From Anopheles merus (Eukaryota; Arthropoda; Insecta; Diptera; Culicidae), in assembly GCF_017562075.2 (NCBI RefSeq), contig NC_054082.1:55120681-55184680 (forward strand): DNA of 64,000 bases. The letters are read 5' to 3'. Made by a program: the position numbers and the translations under genes. Positions 10,704 to 22,800 of the stretch are shown piece by piece (position 1 is the stretch's first letter; every line of letters starts with the position of its first letter). The notes beneath the pieces were generated by a model. It did not search any database. It worked only from the letters and a program-made list of their open reading frames with translations, and was not told where the DNA came from.

Positions 10704-13484
10704 TGGTTTGGTCAATCTTTGTCACTTCACCCATCCTCCAGAGGGGTTTCCCCATTACTTCATACCGAACGTTCCCCATATGGTGGGTTCGTAGTAAAAC
10801 TGCAACCCCAAGAGTTTGGTGCAATTTTGCACATTTTTGCACTCGACTAAAGTTTACAGCATTACACCATTAAACAGTGTTTTTTTAAAAGAAGTTCACG
10901 CACATACACCTACATTCATACGGGCTCTTGCGTATGTGTGCAGAAACGTGCGTCAGATAACAACTTCTTTTCATTGGACGAGCGCGCGCGCGCGTGAAAG
11001 ATGATTTATCATGATCGATGGCCAAAAGCCGTCGAGAGACCTTGAGGTAGGTCAGTGAGCGCTTCTGGCCCAGACCGGCTTGATGGTGGTCACCGCTTTT
11101 GTATGGCTTTTTTATTGCATGGCGGATTCGGTAGCTTTTCTCGCCGCTTCCTCCACCTTCTTGGCTGCGACGAGAATTTAATTTAAAAACGCAATGGAGA
11201 GGTTGATGTGTGGCGTTGCGGGAAGGGATTTTTGTTGGAAAGATCTGTTTTTGGAATATGTGTGTGTGTTTGATGTACACGGAAGGGACGGTGTGGTAAA
11301 GCTGCGTGTATAGACTTGCTCGGCCGACGACGGTAGTACACTTCGATGTGTTAATTAAATGAAAAACTTTTGCATCTTCCACAGCTGTGTCCGTCTGGTC
11401 CCTTGGTCGGTAGTTCAAAATAGTTTACTCAATTGCTCAATTACCGAACCAGGAGGACGGAATCGTAAGGTTAACACATTCATCTTCAAATTTAAGCACT
11501 GACACATTCACATGTGAAGTGAACTACTTGAGGTACTACCATGAAATATAATAAAAGGTTAAGAGGAACTGACATGAAACAAGTATCATCATCGAATCGT
11601 TGCCAACTCTTGTCACTTCAGTTATATAAAACTCATTTTCTTTGTTATACCCTGATATTCCACCGGAAATTCAGCTTTCCCGAACCGGTTCAGTTTGGTG
11701 CAGCTTCTAGCTTTCAATAATTTCCGACGTCTCGATTACTCCACCTTTCGTGGCCGGGTTTTTGATGCACACTGTCTTAGATTATGATTAAACGTTGTCA
11801 ACCAAACCGGGGCAACCGGGGTTTGGTGGGGATGCTTATCAAGAGCAATTTGCTTGCAGCAAAAGGAACTGGAGCAGCGAAGCCACGCGCTGGTTCCGTT
11901 CCTACCGTTCGCCAGTGTGAAGCCATCGGGGCTTGGGAGCCGGTTTTGCACGTTGACTTCCGGTGCGCCGGTTCGTTCGTTGGCAAACGATATTTTTCAA
12001 TCTCATGTCATCGTGTTCTTCGCATGCGGCTTGATGAGTTCTTCTTGAGCGGGCAATTTCTGTTCTGTGTGTGAGCGTGTTTTTTTTCGGTACGATATCT
12101 GCCCGCCTGGCGTCTAATGCGCCGTGAGGAGTGATGCACAAAATGAGTGCACAGGAAACAGAAGGGAAAATAATGAAAAAAGCAGCACAGAAATATTGAC
12201 GACGGGCTACTGGCGAAGCGAACGCCAGTAGCCAAATCGACCGGTTAAATGGCGAAAAAAGGAACGAACCAGCAAAAACAAAACAAAAAAAGTAATAAAG
12301 TAAAGATCAATCAAGCTGTAGCGCTTCTTTCGACGCTTTATCGATGTCGGAAGTATCCTGGGGGCAGCAGCGATGGCAAAGTTCCACAGTCTAGGGGTGG
12401 GTACACCACAAGGAGCGAATCGCCGTCTGCACGAAACCCGAAAGCAATAAACGATCAATCAATTTTCATAAAACACACCGATGCACCCGCAACCGGCACG
12501 GGCGAGTCCTGCAGAAACGTAAGACGACAAGGCGTAATAAAAATAAATTACAACTTAATCTAAATTTTATTGAGTCAGGTCAGTGTCAGTCAGTTCGCTT
12601 TGGTGGTGGATGAGTTTTGAAATTACTCGCTCGGTGGCGTCTGGCATCAATACGAGCACAAATCGTATGACTCTGATAGTGTATGAAACAGTTCGCTGTC
12701 ATTGTTGCCTGTTAAATAATACAACTATGTAAGTGAGAACACTGAGAACGTCTGCACACGAGTGTTTGCGGGAAGTTCGGTTAGATGATGCTGCTGTTCC
12801 CGCGGTTCGCGCAATCGTAGCTTTTCCTTCGCCTTCGTCCGTTTACTGTTTGTTTGCCTTTCTATTTGCTACAGCTCTACTGTGTGCAGAACTGTCAAGC
12901 CGGCGAATACCGTTTCCTGAAGTGGCGAATCGTTCCGTTTTGGTTCGTTCGATTCGGTTTCGGTCGTGGAATCTCACACTGAACTCATTTATTTCAGCCG
13001 ATGGATCCGGAGCCGGAGAGCGCTATTCGGCTACCAAGCGTGCGTACCTTATGCCGCAAACCAAGCCACTTGTCGCGCTTCGTCTAAAGCGTCTTAGACC
13101 ATAAACAACGACGACGTCGAAGCGCAGGGGAGAAAGACAACCATTGTCTCAGCTCAGCTGGTGGCGTGCTCCGTGGTCAGTTTGTACCACCGCCGGTGAG
13201 AGAACGTTCCCGCCGAACGCTGCGTCCCCGCTGAGGGTGTGTATTAATTTTTATTCCTTGGAAGTGGCTGGAGATGCGAACGGAAGATGCGAGTCAAGCC
13301 GGCCAGCATAACTGAATGCGCTTAAAGTAAACCGAATCTGTTTGTGTCCACACCCGGGGTAGTTTGTGGTGGCATCAGAAAACAGGGCAAAAGAATGGAC
13401 AAGATTGTGCTAATGGTGATGATCGCGGCTGTTGCTGTTCGTAAGAGCACAGATGAAGAAGATGCACATGAGGAGCACACCAGT

Positions 13485-13530
13485 AGATGATGATGATGGT
13501 GATGGCGATGATGGTGATGATGGTGATGTT
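13485..13530. repeat. GAT/GGT trinucleotide repeat
   Basis: An imperfect repeat of GATGATGGTGATGGCGATG type. It produces His-rich and Met-rich frames on the two strands that are artefacts of the repeat. Confidence 0.85.
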
Positions 13531-14055
13531 GGTGGTACTGTTTGGCAATGAGGCCGAGGAACGGAGCAAAAAACCCCTTCTGCAGGCGTTCGCATTTGGC
13601 ATCGGCGCGTCTTCGCATGCAGCATCACAAAAGCAGAAAAAAACATCTGCGCTGGCTATCAAAATACGTTTCGCATTGGCGTAGGTCAGTAACATTCGTG
13701 CAGCAGCACGAAATTGCACTCCCGGCGCGTCGACGTGAACGACGTGAATTGATTAACGAGGTTATGTTCGACAGATGACTGTGCTTTTTCTTCATGAATT
13801 GTTAATTTACGGCGTGCGTTGCATTTGCGATTCTCCCGACACACGGGGCTGGGCACGGAGGGGTGGGTCGGATGCAGCGAAAGTATGCGGGACAAGGGAA
13901 GCTTTCTGCTTGAGCGAAGTAGAAATGCTCAGTTGATTGGACTGTGCGTTCGTGAAAGATCGTTTGAGGTTTACAAGATTTTTGTACATTTTTTATTTTG
14001 TGTCATCTTTGAACAAAAAACAATGATTTGTTAGATTTACTTGATTGAATTGTGT

Positions 14056-14967
14056 AGCGGAATTTGGGGCAAGTGTGCCATACGGGGCAAGAGTGCCACC
14101 AAGCATTTTTTCCTTAAAAACTTTAGTTAAATGATCAATTGTGTATACAGTTGGTTGCTTTCCAATGACTATGTATACTGAGCCGAATTTCATATAGACC
14201 AATCGATATTTCCCATTGTTTTGAACTGATTTATATTGAGTTTTAAAATTGAGCAGAATATTATAATTTTTTAATCCAACCAAATAAGCTCTAAAAAATC
14301 ATGCGAACAATCAACCGAGAAATTATTTACACCACCTTATAGTTGAGAAAACGTGAAATTTTTTGTGGAGTTAGTTGAAAAAAAATTTCTTTTTGTCACT
14401 GAAAAATTCAATTTCAAAAAAGTTACAACTTTTGGGGCAAAAGAGCCATCTCTATTTGGGGCAAGTGTGCCACCATCTTTCATAGGCGCGGGCTGTCAAA
14501 AATGTAAACATTGTTGTAGCGTGCTGCGGAATGGTGCTCTATTGTGAGCGGATTCCACCCCAGAAAAACAGAACAGTAACAAACGATATTGTGGTGGTCA
14601 AAAAGGGTTCATTGGTGACTCAAGACATGTAGGAATACATACACTAGTGCCACAAACGTAACAATCTTCAACTATCTAAGAAATACGTTTATTTTAACCA
14701 GGTGGCCGTCTTGCCCCAAACGAGTGGCACTCTTGCCCCATAGCCCAAAAAACAACGACTTTTTGGACCCTATTTAAAACGCTTCAAAAACAGTTTTGTT
14801 TGCACTTTTTTCAAGCAAAATTCATTTATAAGTGAGGAAATAGATGTATAATGGTAATGAGATTTAAATCGGCTTTTGACAACCACGTTTTAGTGAGTTA
14901 TAACATGAAATGCTTCATGCTTATAACATGAAATGCTTAAGGTGGCACACTTGCCCCAAATTCCGCT
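14056..14967. mobile_element. TIR element with repeated GGGGCAAGTGTGCC motif
   Basis: The ends are exact inverted repeats of 25 bp (14056-14080 and 14943-14967), beginning AGCGGAATTTGGGGCAAGTG. The core motif GGGGCAAGWGTGCCA recurs inside: direct at 14066, 14084, 14434 (variant) and 14458, and inverted at 14703 (variant), 14725 and 14943. A 23-bp-spaced tandem pair TTATAACATGAAATGCTT lies at 14898-14915 and 14921-14938. The element is 912 bp. The target duplication is unclear: only GT on both sides can be seen. A 64-codon frame at 14353-14547 is not recognisable. Multiple subterminal copies suggest transposase binding sites, by inference. The superfamily is not determined. Confidence 0.75.
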
Positions 14968-16079
14968 GTATATCAAAACCTGCTAAAATAGTACCATGAA
15001 ATCTGCTACCTTTAACGCACATCTGCCTACACAGTGATGATCCGTTCCACTTTAAATTTATTTCTCTTTCTCGTCCAAATCCAAACTGCACGATAGCGAG
15101 AGGGGGACTTATGGAAATGCGTAAATTCATGATCCCTTCCGTATCGGATGTGTTACTTTACGCCCTGAAGGCAACTCTTAATGTAGGCGGAAATCTTTAA
15201 CTTTTTAACCGTTCTTACATCTGCCTTCTGCCGTGTGCAAGCGAAGTGCTACTAAAGGCTGGGTTAATTCTTCCCCACACAAAGCATTGCTAATAGGGGA
15301 GGAAAACAGATGACACCGGGAAGACATCAGGAAACCCCAATGAGTAGACATTACATAAAGTGTGCTTCAGTTACCTGTTGCTGTGCTTGATACTATTCTT
15401 TTAAAATGAGCATCAGCAAACCGATGAAAGACGAGCGACGACTTTAATGTTCTTTTATGTGATGGCCCTCTAAAGTTGCTCCTCTACCTCTCTTATCGCT
15501 AGAACTTATTCTACTTATTTTTGATCTACCTTTTTCAGTGCAACAACCATAATGGGTATTGGCTTGCCATAAGCTACTGATGGGTTTGGCTATCTGGTTT
15601 GCCCATAGCAGAGTAGTCATTCCTGCGTATAGAGCTATAGCTTAGTCTTTGTTGTTTTACTTATTATAGTGCCATTAGTCAAAACATTTTGTGTGCAAAC
15701 GGGTTATATATTTTTGTCTGTTTCCGGACATATGTGCTGTTGGGTGGAACATGCGATGAGTTTATTTTTTATCGCGCTCAATTTCCGGTGATTCTACAGT
15801 GCGGGTGAGTGGTTTTTTTTGTGAAAGTGGTTGTGCCGTTCTGTCCGTTTCTGCAGATTTAAGTTTTAAAGTCCAACACATGTGTTTGCCATTTGCCCGT
15901 CCGGGTGAAACCAAAACGGTCAAGCAAATCATGCAGTGTGAGGTGGAAGAGGGAGGACGGAACAGCAGCGGATTAAAGAGGGATGTGCGGTCTAGTCATA
16001 AAACGTGCCCGGCTCTCGAATCGGATGACGATTTTGTCGCATTGGAGCGGTCGTTGTGCGATTGAATTGTGAAACGGCG

Positions 16080-16080
16080 C

Positions 16081-16142
<62 letters not shown>
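16080..16142. repeat. (GA)n microsatellite
   Basis: About 62 bp of almost perfect GA on the plus strand with one AAG interruption near the start. It is purine-rich on the same strand as the tracts at 10.2 and 17.3 kb. Confidence 0.95.
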
Positions 16143-16144
<2 letters not shown>

Positions 16145-17238
16145 TGGTGAAATAAAAAGTATTGCAACGTGAACCAGAAACAAAAAGAAACACATTTGAA
16201 CCATCCATCTTCATGAGTTTCATTGCGCGTTTGAAGGGGATTTCTTTTAGCAGATTCGCGCGAATCCGTGTTCTTGCATCGCTCTGGGTGACAACCGACA
16301 TGCTCGCAACGAGTTCCCACGGAACGTGCTGCGTCCCTGGCGCGAGAATGTGGACGAAATCCCGGTACGTTTCTACGAGAGGAGTGGAAGTTATGATTTA
16401 TACAATTTATAAATTTTTATCTCAATCCAATGCAATCGAAACCGCCTTCGATCGCGCGCTAGTGCGACGCCGGTACCTCGGCGAATTGTGCGGCAAGTAA
16501 CAACGCTCTCATGCAATCAATCAAAGGCGCGATTGTTTGCAATTTGTGAAATTCAATATTGTGTCTTGCGCGAAATCACGCGGATATGGATTTGGAATGG
16601 ATTCGGAATGGCGGCAGGGAATTCGATAGCATTTTGTTGGCGATCGGGCGGTGCTGGAGCAGCGCCGGTAAACATCTGGAGGAAATGATGCATGTTTTGC
16701 ACACTTTCAGTCAGTCTCCGTGTGTTCCCGACACGACGACACTGACGTTGCCGTCTTTGCACTTTGTCAATGGCGGATGAAACGGGGAAAAATGATGCCG
16801 GAATCAACCCACCAAGGACCAACAACGACCAGAACGATTGATTTAGGAGGCTAAACGGCTATTCTTCTGGAGCTACGAGTAAATTTAGCTTAAATGTGTT
16901 ACGGTTTCAGCGCCAACCAATCCCCCCCCCCCCGGGTCCGGAAACTAGGTAGGTTGCCGTTCAACTTTTCCATCTGCCAAACTTTGTGCAGCAGTTACTG
17001 TACCCATCACACTAACTGGGTCAGTCTTTGCTAAACTGTCATCATTTTGCTGTCAATGCGAAAGGAAGAGCTAGTGTGCACCCGAAACAAAGAACTGCAC
17101 AGTACGGTGACGAAGTTGCAAGTAGTGCACAGACCATGTGTGAGGGTGTCGTCGGACATATTTCGCTGTTTGTGAAACTGTAGGGTATGAAGTTGCATGA
17201 AGTAGCCCGTAACCCGGGAGTGAATTGATTGAACGTGA

Positions 17239-17282
17239 AGAGAGAGAGACAGAGACAGAGAGAGATAGAGTGAGAGATAGAG

Positions 17283-17323
<41 letters not shown>

Positions 17324-17335
17324 GAGAGAGATATA
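17239..17335. repeat. (GA)n microsatellite, interrupted
   Basis: About 97 bp of GA units with regular GATA and GACA interruptions, ending in ATATAT. Purine-rich on the plus strand like the two tracts upstream. The interruptions suggest it is older than the 16.1-kb tract. Confidence 0.93.
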
Positions 17336-17792
17336 TGTGGAAGGAAATGTAGCTGTCCAGTGGCTAAGCTACGGTTCCGTCCTGCCACCGATCAGCATCA
17401 GCTCCTGCCCAACTTTTGACTGACCTCGCTGTCTAAAACGGTTCACCATCATCGGTGGCAGCTCGAATGCAATGGGAAAAAGAATATCGTAAAAAGGTAT
17501 TGGCAAATATTTGCCAGCTAGCAAACAAACGTGTTGCATGTGCCATTTTCTCCAACATCGACTGTTTCGCCCGACAGTAGCTTTGCGCGCGTTTTCTAGA
17601 AGTTGACAATACGTTACACCAATGTTTGTGTAGGTTTGTCTCTGAGGAATATATCTTTGTTCATGCACAGCTGAATAATGCTATTCGACAGGAAATGGGC
17701 GAAATGCTGGTAACATATATTTGGCAGCACAAGTTTTCAAACTAATACAGGATGTTTTAGCAGCGAGTGTGTATGTGATGCATTTGTAAGTA

Positions 17793-18131
17793 CAGTGACA
17801 TTTCTCTAAGATGTAGTCTCTTCAAGATGATTTTTTTCTTTGAGATGAACATTTAACGGTTCCATCACATTCCAAACATTTTACGTCTCTTCAAGATTAA
17901 TTTCTCCCAAAGGCAAATGTTCTGTAAGCTGCTTATGGGATTTAGCAGCCCAAATTCCCTAAGATGCATGTTTGAACGACGGTTCACAAAAAATATTGGT
18001 CAAAGGAAACTACTAAATTTTCCCGTGGTTTCTTAGATACTCCGTATCAACACATTCATTAGTTTCCCTCAACATGAATATGTCATTAACCTGACGGTCC
18101 CTTGAAGATTGAGCTTAAAGAGATTTCACTG
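17793..18131. mobile_element. TA-flanked MITE, family T, copy 1 (339 bp)
   Basis: It is bounded by TA (17791-17792 and 18132-18133). The ends are imperfect inverted repeats, CAGTGACATTTCTCTAAG on the left and the complement of CAGTGAAATCTCTTTAAG on the right. The interior aligns over its whole length with the element at 26767-27053 in the opposite orientation, for example ATGAACATTT and GGTTCACA landmarks. TA target and CAGTG ends fit the Tc1/mariner-pogo group. It has no coding capacity and is therefore non-autonomous. Confidence 0.85.
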
Positions 18132-18133
18132 TA

Positions 18134-19331
18134 ATAGTATTGAAAATCTGTTTTTTAAATAATATTTTTTATACAACAGCATATTTCACTTGCCTTATTT
18201 TATTTCACAAACTTTGCATTATCGTATTTTATATATTGTTGTCCCGTGTTTCACATGTTTGCTAGTACTGTATTATTATCTCTGCTGTATGCTCTGCTGT
18301 ATGAAATATTAGATCAGTGCTATTATTGGAATAAAGCGAGACACCTGACTACAGCTAAAAGGCGTGAAATTCGTAAACTAACTTCAGCCTTCAACCAGTC
18401 AGAGTTTGTGTATTTCCCTGTTGTTTCCCTGTTGTTGTGCAGTGTGGGCTTCTTTAGATTTATTTTTACGAAAACTATCGTCTTTTTTTGTCCTTCCTGT
18501 TGGTTGCAGTAATAGTAGGTGTTCAGTTGAATGGTTTCCTATCGCCGTGGTACAACGATAACCTGACAACGGAACACAAAAACAGGCACTGTAGCGAAAT
18601 GAAAATGACAGCACCCGCGATTAGTTGCCTTCTCCCTTCGTACTGATGGCGAGGAAGACGATGGGGGATAAAAATAATTGAAACACAGGATTCGCTACCG
18701 CGGCGTAGTACTGGATGTCCTCACGGAGTGACGTTCATTAACTCAATTGAGGAATAGGACCGACGGAACCGATGGCAACGGTACCCATTCCCATTGGCAA
18801 ACGGTTTAAATGGAATAGAACCAAAAGGTGGACGAGATCCATCGTGCTGGGACATGGTGTGTGTGAGGGTAGGAGGTACGTGGTGAAGTGAAAAATTTAC
18901 TAATGTCCTCATTTTTGCGTGAGTCAAGCGTAGGCTTACCCGGGACAGGCTCGTTTCCTTGCTGCAAGTGGGCATGACGGGATGGATGCCTTGAATAATT
19001 ACAAGTGATGTATCATCGTAATTTTAATAAAGTTTTCCTCTACTACAATTTTGCATTCCGGTCGTCATTTCATCACAGATGACAGAGAGGACTCGGGTAT
19101 CTTTCACGATGATGAGATGGATGTGAGAAAAAGCCGGTTAGACCCCACTATCTATCCTTTGGGTGGGTTGCCCTAGCAAAACACTATTCAATTCAAAAGT
19201 GACTACCCAACAGGGTGGAGCTTCACTCCTAGTCCTTGGTTACTGTTCATCAGCATACTTTTTATTTTCTACATACATAGGATACCTTACAACGTCTTAT
19301 TTGACATTATGACAAGATGGGTACATTGAGC
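18134..19331. other. Non-coding stretch, no gene seen
   Basis: About 1.2 kb. It contains only tiny local duplications (CTCTGCTGTATG near 18280-18303 and TTTCCCTGTTG near 18415-18436). Short frames of up to 88 codons are not recognisable. Confidence 0.55.
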
Positions 19332-19339
19332 ATTAAATT

Positions 19340-19877
19340 CAAAGTCTATATAATACAGAGGTCGAGTCATCCAGAACATTTGATCATAAAGCGTGGAAAA
19401 GTTTTGACAGCTGGATGAAAAAGCTTCAATAGTTTTGAGGTTTGAGGTTTTAGTTGTTGTGCATGCAGTAATCTGAATTTCAGAAGATTTTTACGACGTT
19501 ATTCATAATCTTGTGCTTGAAAAAGTTGACGAATATCAAAAAAAGATATAATTATAGTGTAATTATCAATTACAACAAGTTCAATGCCCGAAATTATGAC
19601 GAAATCATGTGCAGTTCAAGAGGACCACAGGCTAGATTCCAGATTGTGGTAGTTATTAAGTCATGAATTACTAAAAAAAACTACTCCATGCCACGTTCAT
19701 GAGAAAAAAAGTATAGTTACATTCAGTTTTGTGCACAAAATGCACAATTAGCCCTGAAAAGTGTTTGATATTTGGAATCGTTTGTGAACGCTTTTTCGTC
19801 TAACTGTCAAAAACAAGCTTTCAAAATGGTGGACCAAAATCGAGCTATGCATCGACCTCTGTATTATATAGACTTTG
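19340..19877. mobile_element. TIR element with 8-bp target duplication (538 bp)
   Basis: The ends are exact inverted repeats of 26 bp (19340-19365 and 19852-19877), starting CAAAGTCTATATAATACAGA. The flanks are the exact 8-bp duplication ATTAAATT (19332-19339 and 19878-19885). An imperfect inverted repeat continues inside, with TTTTGACAG and GAAAAAGC cores near 19400-19430 and on the complement near 19786-19815. An 8-bp TSD and CA...TG ends suggest hAT or a P-like element, but the terminal sequence does not decide between them. No transposase frame is seen. Confidence 0.88.
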
Positions 19878-19885
19878 ATTAAATT

Positions 19886-22800
19886 ATTCAAAACGTTATG
19901 ACATGGAACAAATGTGTAAAGTAATACATTTTTCCATGTATCTCGGTAGATCTGAATTTTGAAATAAAATCAATCGGAAAGCTATAAGTAATAATAGATC
20001 ATTTTTAACATCGAGGTCGTAGCGTAAATTCCATTCAAATCAATAGAATTATGGTGAGTGCGTATTTTTTGCCAGAAGACAGGCATTATTTTTAGATGCT
20101 ATATTCGTTCCAATGACGATTTATATGTTTATGTAGGAAAATGTAATGTGCCGTTATTCTTCTGATTCGAGTGCAAACAGAAACTGCTGGCGCGGGGTAT
20201 AAGGATACTCAGAGACGATCACGATCACGAGACGTATGATACAAAAGAGATGTTTACATTTTCTATTGATTGATTTTTTCCTATTTAAGACTCAATATGG
20301 GAGAAAAGTATAACTTTCATTTGAAATAATATCCGAAGGGTGTAATTTGTCTTTTAACATAATACAGCAATAATGTAGCACGAATTATAGATGAAGTATC
20401 TCTCACGCCTGAATAAGCGAACGAATAGTACGCTGTGTGGGGACGTGGAATAATTTTGGATACAATTTGCTGCATGCTGTAGAATAGGAAATTGGAGGTA
20501 CACGATGATCAATAAATCAACCTTTTGTACCGGCGACGGTGCACTTGGGAACATGTTTCTTGTGAACACGTTTGAATGAACAGTTTGCATTTCATGCAAT
20601 GTGATGATGATGATATGCACTTGAGCAAACCAGAAGATAAAATAAATAAAAGTTATTGTTTCACATAATTTCTACACTTTGTTGATGAATGCAGAGTATG
20701 AAGCTTAGTATAGGTATAAATTTGTTGAGTGATTTGTATAATTATTGTAGATGTATTGTTATTTCTGGATTTTATACTATTGTGGTGTATTTAATAATGT
20801 TATGTATGACGAAGAATGGGTTTTTCTTAATTTTTTTCGTGCTACGCAACATTAACTTGTTAATTTTTTCCTCTCCCTGTTAATCTGAGCTTTCCTTCGT
20901 ATAATAAGACATCCGTAAATATAATTGCATAAAAACCTATTATTCATAAGAGAGAGGAAAAATTAGTTTAAGTAATATTTACAAACACATGAAGTAGTAT
21001 AATTTTAATAGAAGTTTTGTTGCTGTTCTTATGAATTTTAGTTTTTGACTGGATGGTGTTGGTACTGCTCCATTCGTGAATATCAGTATTTATTATGTGT
21101 GTATTTGCTCTATTTACCCATACTGGTGAAGCATAAAGAGCATAAAAATAGCCCTGAATAAACATGTATACTCTAGTAGTTTGGCACAAACACTATCAAA
21201 ATACATTCAACCCAGGAATGTGCAATGCTACAACGATTTCTTAAAATAAGCGTTGAATACCGTGTTGGTTGCAAAATAAACCATTATTTAGAAAAGTCTA
21301 CTTTTAGGTATATTCGAAAACCTATCCCAGTACCATTTAAATTATGACGTCATCGATTTTTTTTTCAATATCTATACATTCTTCTTTATCAAAATGTCTC
21401 TACGCATCTTAGTTTCACTGTTTGTGCAGTTTATGTTCATTCTACATACTGTGAACATATGCAGCCTGATGGGTGGTTTTAGTATAAAGATGAAGGTGGA
21501 AAATGCACTTAAAGCATCATAGCAGTAAAAGCGTTGTTGGTGCATTCGAAGGACGTTAAATGTGTCGATGTCGGATGAGTAACGGCTAGAACAGGAAGAC
21601 TGAACGGCGAGACGGAAGATGGCTAGCACGGATGGAAAATGGTTGCAAAGTAGTTGGTCAGTAGGACTAGTGATTCAACTGTCAACTGCCAGCAGCAGTT
21701 ATAGTTTTGCAGCTTGCATACTGTCTAGTAGTTGCTGCTACACACAAGAAGACGACGCTTTCGATGTTGCCGTCGCCGCCGTCGTTAGAAAGAGCAGTCC
21801 TCGAAGGCATCACTGCCGCGCCCATATTGGGATGCATCCGGTGCAACCACGGGGAAGCCTACGTGGTGACGTCTCGCTTGTGTCACGTAACACATTAATG
21901 GGTTATAATAAATACAACTTCATTGCCGACGCAATCATTGAATGGCGGCGATGCTGTCGTCGTGGTGCATTTCGTGCGGCAGAAATTGTGATAGTCTGCG
22001 CTGCGTTGACACCGGCGAACGAAAGCGAGAGTGATTTATGCTTGGCCGAGCGACTGGAGCGGTCGTAGCAAATAGAAAAGTGAGTTGAGTACGTACCGCG
22101 TACCGCCTGTTTATTGTGGCCGTAGGTGGCATCACACTTTACCGGCCCTTACGTTGCTTGGGTCATACCATAATTAGAACGATTGTCAGGACGGCATTGA
22201 AGAATCACGTGCGATCATCCTAGCCAGCTAGCTTTAAAGCTTTAAGAAAGGTGCCTACATAATTGGCTTTTATTTAATTTATAAGATGGGCGGCTAATCA
22301 GTAATTGGTTGTGAAATAAGACAGAAAACACAACTCAGTTTAGTAACGGTGTGTTTATATGTTCGTAGCATTTTTGTACACAAACCAAACCAAAATCCAA
22401 TGTTTTTGAAGCGACGTCTTATTGCGAAAATGATGGCATGTAAGAGGAAAATGATATACAAGGTAGTATACGATACAACCCGCTCGTTTCCGTTGATCTT
22501 CGTGCTCCAATCAGGATGATAAATATTTAATTTTTCGTTATAATTCAATAATCGTTCACTTCCTCAACAAATAGCGACAACGCGTGCATCATTGAGATAG
22601 GCCGCGTTCCCCTCCACGCATGGGGCTCGAAGATAATGTAAGCTGAGCGAGCGGGTTGATCAACGAGTCGACGATCGACATGAATGAAGTCAGAACCAGA
22701 AGGCTCACGGTCACTTCCTTCTTTCAACCTCTGCCTTCGCGTCTGCTGCTCATTCGCATTCGCTGCACTGACGAGTAACGACGGTCGCTACTGCCGTAGC

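Larger units (their letters stand above)
10258..14055. other. Non-coding stretch with GAT-type repeats, no gene seen
   Basis: Holds a (GTT/GAT)n tract at 10648-10703, a (GAT/GGT)n tract at 13485-13530, and alternating purine-pyrimidine runs at 10600-10620 and 10979-10996. A cluster of TCAGT motifs at 12573-12597 resembles insect initiator elements but is weak evidence for a start site. Open frames such as 10885-11418 (minus, 177 codons) have arginine-, serine- and histidine-rich random-looking composition. Confidence 0.55.
14968..17790. other. Non-coding stretch with simple repeats, no gene seen
   Basis: About 2.8 kb containing two (GA)n tracts (annotated separately) and a C12 run at 16922-16933. 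Frames overlapping the GA tracts give Ser-Leu repeats on the minus strand and have no meaning. I see no other structure. Confidence 0.55.

Noticed and set aside
10885..11418. 177-codon minus-strand frame
   Set aside because: No known motif. The sequence includes alternating CG and GT runs and reads like chance coding.
21619..22068. 149-codon plus-strand frame as a gene
   Set aside because: Ser/Cys/Arg-rich with no known domain and no supporting splice or promoter evidence.
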